Assembly: GCA_946544695.1 (NCBI GenBank)
Contig: CAMNMO010000203.1
Location: 1-5,618, forward strand
Length of the DNA: 5,618 bases
DNA from: an uncultured Ruminococcus sp.
GTDB taxonomy: Bacteria; Bacillota; Clostridia; Oscillospirales; Ruminococcaceae
Reading direction: 5' to 3'
Shown here in pieces: positions 1 through 5,603 of the stretch; the stretch's first letter is position 1; every line of letters starts with the position of its first letter. The notes beneath the pieces were generated by a model. The model had not been told where the DNA came from, searched no databases, and saw only the letters and a program-made list of their open reading frames with translations. A program made the translations under genes and the position numbers.

Positions 1-16
1 CTTAAGTTCTGTATAG

Positions 17-57
17 CCGCTGTTTTTGTGGTGTGTCAGCGGGATAACCACAAAACA
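17..57. other. Two interleaved inverted repeats, possible pseudoknot
   Basis: Two perfect inverted repeats are interleaved here. CCGCTG at 17-22 is complementary to CAGCGG at 37-42, and TTTTGTGGT at 24-32 is complementary to ACCACAAAA at 47-55, with two further pairs (21-22 with 56-57) possible past a one-base bulge if the first stem is open. The order of the arms is that of an H-type pseudoknot, and it holds for a transcript of either strand. Alternatively only one stem forms. The segment lies just past the 63-91 terminator for the minus-strand operon, so it is more likely part of the 3' end of, or the spacer after, a plus-strand gene outside the window. No function can be assigned. Confidence 0.3.
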
Positions 58-62
58 AATTT

Positions 63-93
63 AAAGACCATCGGAATTCCCGATGGTCTTTTT
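63..93. terminator. Rho-independent terminator, probably bidirectional
   Basis: A perfect 12-bp stem (AAAGACCATCGG at 63-74 with CCGATGGTCTTT at 80-91) closes a 5-base loop, AATTC. On the plus strand it runs into TTTTT at 89-93. On the minus strand it is followed by a looser T-rich tail within about 50-62. It begins 11 bases past the thioesterase stop codon, so it is the natural end of the three-gene minus-strand operon. The better T-tract on the plus strand suggests that it also ends a convergent gene lying left of the window. Confidence 0.9.
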
Positions 94-104
94 GTATCAT
101 GATA

Positions 105-593
105 TCAATAGCCTTCTGCCTTGCGCTGTTTGCGGATAGCTATTCGTTTTTGTGCACCTTCCCATTCAGCCTGTTCTGTAAGACCGACAGGTTCGAGACC
201 GTACTCGATGGGCTTGGGTCTGCCGTTATCATCAACATGTACACATGTCAGATAAGCGTGATTGATGGCACGGCGCAGACCTGTGGCTTTTTCCTCAACA
301 TAGGTATCCACACGGACCTCCATCGAAGTTCTGCCCACATACGTTACCTTAGCTATCAGCACAACTATATCGTTGATGAATGCGCCGTGCTTAAATTTAA
401 GGCTGTCTACCATCAGTGTTACTGCGTTTCCGCCGCAGTGACGCATTGCTGCTACACCTGCTGCTTCATCTATCCACTCCATAAGTCTGCCGCCGAAAAG
501 ACGGTTCTGACCGTTGATATCACGGTATTGGATAAGCTTGGTTATCTCGGTTATCGAATCTGAACTATGCTTGCTGCCCTTTGGATATGACAT
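105..593 (-). CDS. Acyl-CoA thioesterase, hotdog fold (YkhA/YciA/BACH-type)
   Basis: This 162-residue protein is a single hotdog-fold acyl-CoA hydrolase that should cleave the thioester of fatty acyl-CoAs in the cytoplasm, giving free acid and CoA. The family hallmark is at residues 30-52: Asn30, then FGG at 33-35, WIDEAAG at 40-46 and RH at 51-52. Asp42 aligns with the catalytic acidic residue of YciA-type enzymes. The segment VDSLKFKHGAF (62-72) and the strand near 113-129 (AYLTCVHVDDNGRPKPI) complete the typical pattern. A basic tail (about 149-159) follows the fold. The ATG at 593 is well supported by AAAGGAGG at 600-607, six bases upstream. The gene is last in its operon, 15 bases after the nucleotidyltransferase. 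Chain-length preference cannot be read from sequence, and nothing links it functionally to glycogen metabolism. The gene is intact, of normal length, and ends in TGA. Confidence 0.93.
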   Translation of the reverse strand: MSYPKGSKHSSDSITEITKLIQYRDINGQNRLFGGRLMEWIDEAAGVAAMRHCGGNAVTLMVDSLKFKHGAFINDIVVLIAKVTYVGRTSMEVRVDTYVEEKATGLRRAINHAYLTCVHVDDNGRPKPIEYGLEPVGLTEQAEWEGAQKRIAIRKQRKAEGY

Positions 594-599
594 TTTTTT

Positions 600-607
600 C
601 CTCCTTT
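600..607 (-). promoter_or_regulatory. Strong ribosome binding site for the thioesterase gene
   Basis: AAAGGAGG on the minus strand, six A residues before the ATG, is a near-perfect Shine-Dalgarno sequence. It starts one base after the TAA of the upstream nucleotidyltransferase gene (609-611). Ribosomes ending there could therefore reinitiate. It fixes the thioesterase start. Confidence 0.9.
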
Positions 608-608
608 A

Positions 609-1787
609 TTATGAAAGCGAACTCAGATATCTCAGGTGGATATCACGCAGCAGACCGCCGACCTTCTTTCTGTCAGGTCTTTCGGGAAGCCTGCTGTTCT
701 CATAAGCCTTCAGCATACGTTTATCAAGTTTATTGACCATGTCAAAAAACTCTGTATTAAGGCTGTTCTGCTCCTCATTGAAAAATCCGCCTGTCTTTAT
801 GGTCATCAGAAGGTCGTGTTCTTTTTCACGGTAAGTCACTATCTCGCCACGTGTAAGTATATCTTCAGCCATCAGATAAAGCCTGACAAGATGCATGGCA
901 TGCTTGTTAAGATGATAAACGTCCTTCTTGTGGTTCCTGTGCCCGAGGTGCTTGTTGAACTCTTTGATGGACGATGTTATCTCGTTTGTGATAACATTGA
1001 ATTCATTGGCCGGTATCTTATCAAGTCTGAGGTCGAAGCTTAGCTGAACCTCGTCATCGCTGATGGGTCTGCCGTTAACTGTGACCTCAGTGACGACATC
1101 ATTGAAAAGTACACCCACATCATAAGCATCTACGGGAGAACCATTGACAGTTATAGGTTCGCCGTTTTTGTCGGTAATAAACATTTTCAGAGAATCCCTT
1201 TTATATGAAGTACAGCTTTCTTCCAGGTGCTTCTGTATCCTTTCGATGGAATCAGCAAGACTTATGCATTTGAAAACATTTGAACCGTTATCCTTACCGA
1301 TGGCGTTTTTCAGCCGCTGGAACTGCCCTCTGGCGTAGCCTGCGAATGAACCGTAAGCCAGCTTGCTGAGAAAGATATCCTTGTTATCCAGCAGCATCTG
1401 CCCGTATTCATTGACCATAGCATAGTGTTCGGGCTTGCAGCCAAGTATCTCGATCGTGTTGGGGTTACATTTATGAAGCAGCCCGAATATCTTGCTCAGC
1501 ACATAAAGTGAAGTGTCTGTTGTGCGGTCGATATACTGTTCAAAGCCGTAGTTGCCAAAGATGAGGTGTTCATCATTGTTTCTGTATTCTGAACCTGAAA
1601 GTCCGGGGGAAAGCAGGTCATCAGGGTCAGGCATTATGATCCCCCTGACATCTATGTCGGACTCGGGCGTATTCAGACCATAAGATATGCTGCCGCCGAA
1701 TGTCAGCAGAGCTATATTATCGCCAAGTCTGGGATCTGTGCGCAGAAAATCATATTCTGCCGACGAGATCACTTTGTTTATATCCAT
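609..1787 (-). CDS. DNA polymerase beta-superfamily nucleotidyltransferase (YcgL/RlaP-like)
   Basis: This 392-residue protein has an N-terminal nucleotidyltransferase domain. The motif FGGSISYGLNTPESDIDVRG (30-49) supplies the G-G-S of the nucleotide-binding loop and the metal-binding Asp44 and Asp46. Asp91, in the strand before KIFGLLHKCNPNTIEILG (99-116), is the likely third acid. The NPNTIEILG stretch is characteristic of the family that includes Bacillus YcgL and is named RlaP (RNA repair pathway polymerase beta family) in Pfam. The rest is mainly helical, with a conserved-looking HLNKHAMHLVRLYLMAEDIL segment around 293-312. The active site looks intact, so it should transfer a nucleotidyl group, but the acceptor is unknown. 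The start is supported by GAAAGGGG at 1793-1800, five bases upstream. It lies 32 bases after the debranching enzyme and 15 before the thioesterase. No RNA ligase or other RNA-repair partner lies next to it. It ends in TAA. Confidence 0.85.
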   Translation of the reverse strand: MDINKVISSAEYDFLRTDPRLGDNIALLTFGGSISYGLNTPESDIDVRGIIMPDPDDLLSPGLSGSEYRNNDEHLIFGNYGFEQYIDRTTDTSLYVLSKIFGLLHKCNPNTIEILGCKPEHYAMVNEYGQMLLDNKDIFLSKLAYGSFAGYARGQFQRLKNAIGKDNGSNVFKCISLADSIERIQKHLEESCTSYKRDSLKMFITDKNGEPITVNGSPVDAYDVGVLFNDVVTEVTVNGRPISDDEVQLSFDLRLDKIPANEFNVITNEITSSIKEFNKHLGHRNHKKDVYHLNKHAMHLVRLYLMAEDILTRGEIVTYREKEHDLLMTIKTGGFFNEEQNSLNTEFFDMVNKLDKRMLKAYENSRLPERPDRKKVGGLLRDIHLRYLSSLS

Positions 1788-1792
1788 ATTAT

Positions 1793-1800
1793 CCCCTTTC
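1793..1800 (-). promoter_or_regulatory. Ribosome binding site for the nucleotidyltransferase gene
   Basis: GAAAGGGG on the minus strand lies five bases before the ATG at 1787, in the 32-base gap after the debranching-enzyme stop. The gap holds no hairpin or promoter that I can see, which supports co-transcription of the two genes. Confidence 0.75.
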
Positions 1801-1819
1801 CGAGAAATGCTGAGATCGA

Positions 1820-3901
1820 CTACTTTTTCACCGCTGTGACCACGATGACGCTGCGGGGCTTGAGGGTGTATTTATTTTCAAAACGGTAGATGAGTTTGTT
1901 GAAATCGGTGCCTTTTTTATAAAGCGGATAGGTGTAGAAATCCACGTTCCAGTCATAGCCCGCAGGCAGCTGAGGCAGTTCGACCTGACATTCTTCCCAA
2001 TAGGAATTTATACCTATGAACACAGCATCGTCATTGCCTTTGCTGTCTTTTCCAGAAAACATAACACCTATCACATGGTCGTGGTCGTTGAATTTGCCGT
2101 TCCATGCGAAAGAATTGTGTATGCTGATATCAGGAAAACCAAAGCCTGAAGCTTCGGTGGAATGGCGGATAACATCATGCGCTTTGCGGAAAGCGATCAT
2201 ATCCCTGACAAAGTCATGTATCTCACGGTATTTTTTCAGCCTTGTCCAGTCAAGCCACGAAACTTCGTTGTCCTGACAGTAGGCATTGTTATTGCCAAAC
2301 TGTGTATTGCAGAACTCATCACCCGCATAGAACATGGCTGCACCCCTGCTGAAAAACAGAGTTGCAAAGGCATTCTTTATCATTCGCATGCGTAGTCCAT
2401 TGATCTCGGGGTCATCGGTCTCGCCCTCAAAGCCGCAGTTCCAGCTGGTCACACTGTTGTCGCCGTCGGTATTGTTCCAGCCGTTGGCTTCATTGTGCTT
2501 GACATTGTAAGAATACAGGTCATACATGGTAAAGCCGTCGTGACAGGTCAGGAAGTTGACAGATGCATTGAGCCATCTTTCAGGCGGATAAAGGTCAGCT
2601 GAACCTGTTATACGCTGAACAGCTGCCCATGCCATGCCGTTATCGCCTTTCAGGAAGCAGCGCAGGTCATCACGGAAGCGACCGTTCCATTCAGCCCATC
2701 TGTTCCATGAAGGAAAGCTGCCCACCTGATAAAGTCCGCCTGCATCCCAAGCTTCTGCGATAAGCTTTACACCCGACAATATGGGGTCATAGGCGATAGT
2801 TTTAAGCAGCGGCGGGTTTTCCATAGGGGTGCCGTCCTCACTTCTGCCAAGTATGGAAGCAAGATCAAATCTGAATCCGTCCACACGGTATTCTATGACC
2901 CAGTAGCGCAGACAGTCAATTATAAACTGCTGAACAACGGGGTGATTGCAGTTCATGGTGTTTCCGCAGCCGCTGAAATTTACATACTTGCCGTCGGGGG
3001 TCAGCATATAGTAAACGCTGTTGTCAAGACCCTTGAACGAGAACACGGTGCCGTCCTCATTACCCTCTGATGTATGGTTGAATACCACATCGAGAAATAC
3101 CTGTATGCCGTTTTCATTACAGGTACGTATCAGCTTTTTAAGTTCGTCACCCTCGTGGTTGTATTCGATCTCCGAAGCATAGCTGGTATTGGGCGCAAAG
3201 AAGCATGTGGTGTTATAACCCCAGTAATTCATCAGCAGGTCGCCGTTATGCCGTCTTTCTTCATAAAGTTCATCAAATTCAAAAACGGGCATGAGTTCAA
3301 TAGCGTTGATGCCAAGCTTTTTTAGATACGGTATTTTTTCGATGACGCCGTCAAAGGTGCCGGGGTGCTTAACTCCTGAGGTGAGACTGTTAGTAAAGCC
3401 ACGTACATGAAGTTCGTATATCACCAGGTCGCTGAATGGGATATTGCGCTTTACAAAAGGACCCCAGTCAAACTTATCGGTGGTTATCCTGCCGTGATAG
3501 CAGTCACCCGCACCTGTTTTCTGTCCCCATACACTCTGACCTGTTACAGCCCTTGCATAAGGGTCGAGGATATTTGTCTTGTTATCGAACAGATGCCCTT
3601 TCTCGGGTGCATATTCCCCCGAGAAGCGGTAGCAGTACTCTATCTCATAAATATCCAGTCCATATATCATAATGGACCAGGTATCACCTATACGATAGCT
3701 GTCGGGTATAGGTATGATGGCAAAAGGTTCGGTCTTTCCACGGTTGAACAGCACCACAGAACAGCCTGTTGCGTTGGCGGAATGTATAGTGAAGTTTACC
3801 GCTTTAAGCATGGCTGAAGCACCGTTAAGGGTATATATACCCGGGCGGCATTCAAAACCTGCGATTATGTCGGTTGCCTTATAAGTAGAAGAATTTTTCA
3901 T
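1820..3901 (-). CDS. glgX: Glycogen debranching enzyme, GlgX/isoamylase type (GH13)
   Basis: This 693-residue enzyme should hydrolyse alpha-1,6 branch linkages in glycogen or similar glucans. No signal peptide is visible, so it is probably cytoplasmic and acts on stored polysaccharide. An N-terminal CBM48-like domain (about 18-125) precedes the GH13 barrel. The four GH13 regions are clear: DVVFNHT (271-277), GFRFDLAS (342-349) with nucleophile Asp346, AEAWD (382-386) with acid/base Glu383, and CHDG (453-456) with Asp455. NYWGYN (225-230) is typical of GlgX/isoamylase rather than of type I pullulanase. A C-terminal beta domain spans about 590-693. The ATG at 3901 is the only sensible start, because an in-frame TAA lies 12 bases upstream. 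The ribosome site is weak: AAGG at 3912-3915, ten bases away. The gene is intact, ends in TAG, and is first in a three-gene operon under the promoter at 3950-3978. The glgX symbol reflects family type; exact branch-length preference is not visible. Confidence 0.93.
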   Translation of the reverse strand: MKNSSTYKATDIIAGFECRPGIYTLNGASAMLKAVNFTIHSANATGCSVVLFNRGKTEPFAIIPIPDSYRIGDTWSIMIYGLDIYEIEYCYRFSGEYAPEKGHLFDNKTNILDPYARAVTGQSVWGQKTGAGDCYHGRITTDKFDWGPFVKRNIPFSDLVIYELHVRGFTNSLTSGVKHPGTFDGVIEKIPYLKKLGINAIELMPVFEFDELYEERRHNGDLLMNYWGYNTTCFFAPNTSYASEIEYNHEGDELKKLIRTCNENGIQVFLDVVFNHTSEGNEDGTVFSFKGLDNSVYYMLTPDGKYVNFSGCGNTMNCNHPVVQQFIIDCLRYWVIEYRVDGFRFDLASILGRSEDGTPMENPPLLKTIAYDPILSGVKLIAEAWDAGGLYQVGSFPSWNRWAEWNGRFRDDLRCFLKGDNGMAWAAVQRITGSADLYPPERWLNASVNFLTCHDGFTMYDLYSYNVKHNEANGWNNTDGDNSVTSWNCGFEGETDDPEINGLRMRMIKNAFATLFFSRGAAMFYAGDEFCNTQFGNNNAYCQDNEVSWLDWTRLKKYREIHDFVRDMIAFRKAHDVIRHSTEASGFGFPDISIHNSFAWNGKFNDHDHVIGVMFSGKDSKGNDDAVFIGINSYWEECQVELPQLPAGYDWNVDFYTYPLYKKGTDFNKLIYRFENKYTLKPRSVIVVTAVKK

Positions 3902-3949
3902 TTTATCACAGCCTTATAGTATTTGTTTTGGATAACATCTGTATTATTA

Positions 3950-3978
3950 ATTATATACTATTTTAGGCTGCATTTCAA
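3950..3978 (-). promoter_or_regulatory. Near-consensus sigma-A-type promoter for the glgX operon
   Basis: On the minus strand, TTGAAA (3973-3978) and TATAAT (3950-3955) are separated by exactly 17 bases. Only one of twelve positions differs from the vegetative consensus. Transcription should start near 3943, leaving a leader of about 42 bases before the ATG at 3901. No other promoter is visible in the short gaps downstream, so this one probably drives glgX, the nucleotidyltransferase and the thioesterase. The 10-base palindrome TTCAATTGAA (3974-3983) overlaps the -35 box and could be a regulator site, though it is short and A/T-rich. Confidence 0.82.
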
Positions 3979-3984
3979 TTGAAC

Positions 3985-4013
3985 AATTAAATAAAAATCG
4001 ACTTCGGATTTTG
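3985..4013 (-). terminator. Probable weak terminator after the PARG-like gene
   Basis: AAAATC (3994-3999) pairs with GATTTT (4007-4012) around a 7-base loop. On the minus strand the stem runs into a T-rich tail (TTTTTATTT, about 3989-3997). It lies 10 bases after the PARG-like stop codon and before the glgX promoter, the right place to separate the two units. The six-pair stem is mostly A-T, so read-through into glgX is possible. Confidence 0.5.
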
Positions 4014-4022
4014 TTTATGCGG

Positions 4023-4832
4023 TCATTTTTGCAGAATATCCCTGAAAACTTCGTAGTTCTTCGGAGCCTTTGGGGTGCAGTAGACTGCAAATTCGATAGT
4101 TTTGAAATACATTCTGTATTTCTCGGCAAGCTGCTTCATGACACCTGCCACTACCTGCGGTGGATTACGGAAAGCCCCACAGCCAAACGCCCCGAGAACA
4201 AGGACTTCTGCGCCCTCTCTGACAGCTGTCAGGAAAACTTTTTCAATACGTTTCAGCTGTATTTTTTCAAGCACATCATCTGTCACCTTTGTGTATGCGC
4301 TGAGATTGGGTGATGCGCAGGTGATAACGTCTGTTTTGAACCATTCATTTTCGGGTCTTGACTGTGGTGACACTGTATCGGTCTTTATGCAGTAAACATC
4401 GGGTGTGAATATCAGGTCATCATTGTAAAGGGTGTCACTGAACATCGTTCGGTGCGGCAAGTAGAAACTGTTCATTATCTCATCTGATGCGAGACACGGG
4501 TAAAGGGTGGTTATGCGGCAAATGCATTCTTCCTGTGCATTGGCACCGTTAGCCACTCCCCCGCCGGGATTCTTTGAAGATGCGAAGTTCAGCACGCATA
4601 CTTTGCTGCCTTTGTACTGTTCGGCTGCTTCGATGGTGCGCCTTGAAGATACTGTTATTTCAGCAGGCTTATCATTCTGCTTGCCCGCAAGTTCAACATC
4701 GTCGCCATCAAAAACTACATACTGCTTTTTGATCGAGTTATCCACAGCATTTTTCAGTGTTTCGCTGCACCTGCACTGTTCAAGTGTATCATTGAATATA
4801 TTTACAAGCAATTCTTTGTCGTTGTTTCTCAT
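4023..4832 (-). CDS. Microbial-type PARG-like macrodomain protein (TIGR02452 family)
   Basis: This 269-residue protein matches the microbial poly(ADP-ribose) glycohydrolase-like family (TIGR02452; N-terminal part known as DUF2263 or microbial PARG catalytic domain). The signature GGG-X7-QEE is complete: glycines 90-92, Gln100, Glu101 and Glu102, Glu102 being the presumed catalytic acid by analogy with bacterial PARG. VLNFASSKNPGGG (80-92) is the characteristic lead-in, and VLGAFGCGAFRNPP (212-225) is the second ADP-ribose-binding loop of the macrodomain. Expected activity is hydrolysis of ADP-ribosyl linkages in the cytoplasm; the true substrate (protein, nucleic acid or free metabolite) is unknown. 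The start is supported by GAGGG at 4839-4843, six bases upstream. It follows the pentapeptide-repeat gene by 9 bases, and its ribosome site overlaps that gene's TGA, so the two are probably co-translated. Length is normal for the family and no key residue is missing. Confidence 0.88.
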   Translation of the reverse strand: MRNNDKELLVNIFNDTLEQCRCSETLKNAVDNSIKKQYVVFDGDDVELAGKQNDKPAEITVSSRRTIEAAEQYKGSKVCVLNFASSKNPGGGVANGANAQEECICRITTLYPCLASDEIMNSFYLPHRTMFSDTLYNDDLIFTPDVYCIKTDTVSPQSRPENEWFKTDVITCASPNLSAYTKVTDDVLEKIQLKRIEKVFLTAVREGAEVLVLGAFGCGAFRNPPQVVAGVMKQLAEKYRMYFKTIEFAVYCTPKAPKNYEVFRDILQK

Positions 4833-4838
4833 ACAGCA

Positions 4839-4843
4839 CCCTC
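4839..4843 (-). promoter_or_regulatory. Ribosome binding site overlapping the upstream stop codon
   Basis: GAGGG on the minus strand lies six bases before the ATG of the PARG-like gene. Its first two bases are the GA of the pentapeptide gene's TGA (4842-4844). This arrangement is typical of translational coupling and decides the start at 4832. Confidence 0.7.
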
Positions 4844-5444
4844 ACTTTACTATCAGCCCAAGCAGTCTTGCAAGGTCAGCTGCCTGTTCAAAATTTACTG
4901 TCACACCACGAAGTTCCTGAAGTTCCCTTGAAAGAACTATGCCTGAAATATCGCACTTTGAAAGATCTGTGCCACGTATTTTGGCATGGAAAAGTTCAGC
5001 ACCTGTCAGCTTTACATCTTTGAAAACAGTATTTTTGATATTTGAAAGTGAAAGCAGTGCACCGGAAAAGTTGCAGTCTGTAAGCGTGCAGCTGTCAAAT
5101 TTTGCTTCTGAGAAAAGTCCGTAGGTAAAGGCTGAGGTCTTGAAAATGGTCTGTTTTATGACTGCCTTGCCAAGATCGGCACCGTTAGCTTTGCAGCCTG
5201 TGAAATGACAGTCTTTGATATAGCTGTCACTCAGCTTGCAGTTTGAAAGATCGCATTTATCAAACTTACAGTTATAGAGACCTGCCTTTTCCATATCACA
5301 GTTTATAAAACGGCAGCCTGTGAATGTTACATTCTGAAAATCAAAGCCTGCACAATCTGCATCAGCGATGACTTCATGGTCGTATACCTTGTCTATAATA
5401 TCATTGTCCTGCGCTGCGGCAAGCTGTATATCATCTGAAAACAT
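4842..5444 (-). CDS. Pentapeptide-repeat protein, 28 uninterrupted repeats
   Basis: This 200-residue protein is nearly all pentapeptide repeat. From Phe36 to Leu171 every fifth residue is F, L, I or M except Ala86, giving 28 consecutive units with no insertion. At four units per turn this predicts a seven-coil right-handed quadrilateral beta-helix. Ten cysteines occupy the i-2 position (44, 49, 59, 64, 69, 79, 84, 119, 124, 164). A short acidic N-terminal segment (1-30) precedes the helix. A C-terminal cap (about 172-200, with LRGVTVNFEQAADLARLLGLIV) is common in this family. No signal peptide or membrane segment is seen, so it is probably cytoplasmic. Some relatives mimic DNA or bind gyrase, but nothing here shows that role, and no molecular function should be assigned. 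The start has AAAGGA at 5454-5459, nine bases upstream. It is the first gene of a two-gene unit with the PARG-like gene. Confidence 0.9.
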   Translation of the reverse strand: MFSDDIQLAAAQDNDIIDKVYDHEVIADADCAGFDFQNVTFTGCRFINCDMEKAGLYNCKFDKCDLSNCKLSDSYIKDCHFTGCKANGADLGKAVIKQTIFKTSAFTYGLFSEAKFDSCTLTDCNFSGALLSLSNIKNTVFKDVKLTGAELFHAKIRGTDLSKCDISGIVLSRELQELRGVTVNFEQAADLARLLGLIVK

Positions 5445-5453
5445 TATGTAGGT

Positions 5454-5459
5454 TCCTTT
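5454..5459 (-). promoter_or_regulatory. Ribosome binding site for the pentapeptide-repeat gene
   Basis: AAAGGA on the minus strand, nine bases before the ATG at 5444, supports the chosen start. Confidence 0.75.
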
Positions 5460-5483
5460 CGTGGATACTTGTGATAAGCTGAA

Positions 5484-5507
5484 CTTTGCAACAGCTGTGT
5501 TACAAAG
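5484..5507 (-). promoter_or_regulatory. Imperfect dyad in the leader of the pentapeptide/PARG unit
   Basis: The arms are CTTTG (5484-5488) with CAAAG (5503-5507), and AACA (5490-5493) with TGTT (5498-5501). One mismatched pair separates them and the centre is GCTG. The dyad lies a few bases downstream of the expected transcription start (about 5512), so it could be an operator or an RNA hairpin in the leader. A competing pairing exists: TTGT and AGCTG at 5469-5481 can pair with CAGCT and ACAA within 5492-5505. No known riboswitch or T-box features are seen. Confidence 0.4.
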
Positions 5508-5518
5508 GCATATTGTAA

Positions 5519-5547
5519 ATTATATCATATAAGCTCAATAAAATCAA
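5519..5547 (-). promoter_or_regulatory. Sigma-A-type promoter for the pentapeptide/PARG unit
   Basis: On the minus strand, TTGATT (5542-5547) and TATAAT (5519-5524) are separated by 17 bases. The -10 box is a perfect match and the -35 box matches at four of six positions. Transcription should start near 5512, giving a leader of about 67 bases before the ATG at 5444. The surrounding sequence is strongly A/T-rich, as expected of a promoter region. Confidence 0.75.
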
Positions 5548-5603
5548 GCATTAAAGATATATAGGCACGGAAATCAATTTTTGCATAATACAAAGGTTTG
5601 AAC

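Noticed and set aside
99..563. Plus-strand open frame of 154 codons opposite the thioesterase gene
   Set aside because: It is a shadow of the real minus-strand gene: no ribosome site before its ATG, cysteine-rich low-sense translation, and the ATG lies at the end of a terminator.
1820..3901. Reading the debranching enzyme as a type I pullulanase
   Set aside because: The segment before the barrel core reads NYWGYN, as in GlgX/isoamylase, rather than YNWGYDP as in type I pullulanases. The single CBM48-like N-terminus and the lack of a signal peptide also fit GlgX.
3947..4129. Minus-strand 60-codon frame at the end of the PARG-like gene
   Set aside because: It overlaps the PARG-like gene in another frame and runs through the probable terminator and the glgX promoter. 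No ribosome site or family match is visible.
4507..4920. Plus-strand open frame of 137 codons over the PARG-like gene
   Set aside because: The minus-strand frame carries the conserved GGG-X7-QEE motif. The plus frame has no recognisable domain and no ribosome site, and it crosses the junction of two well-supported genes.
4842..5444. Qnr/MfpA-like gyrase-protecting quinolone resistance protein
   Set aside because: Only the general fold is shared. The protein lacks the loops of Qnr, and the pentapeptide pattern alone does not indicate gyrase binding.
5445..5603. Riboswitch or T-box leader upstream of the pentapeptide gene
   Set aside because: The predicted leader is only about 67 bases, holds a single imperfect dyad, and shows no conserved motif of a known riboswitch or T-box and no terminator before the start codon.
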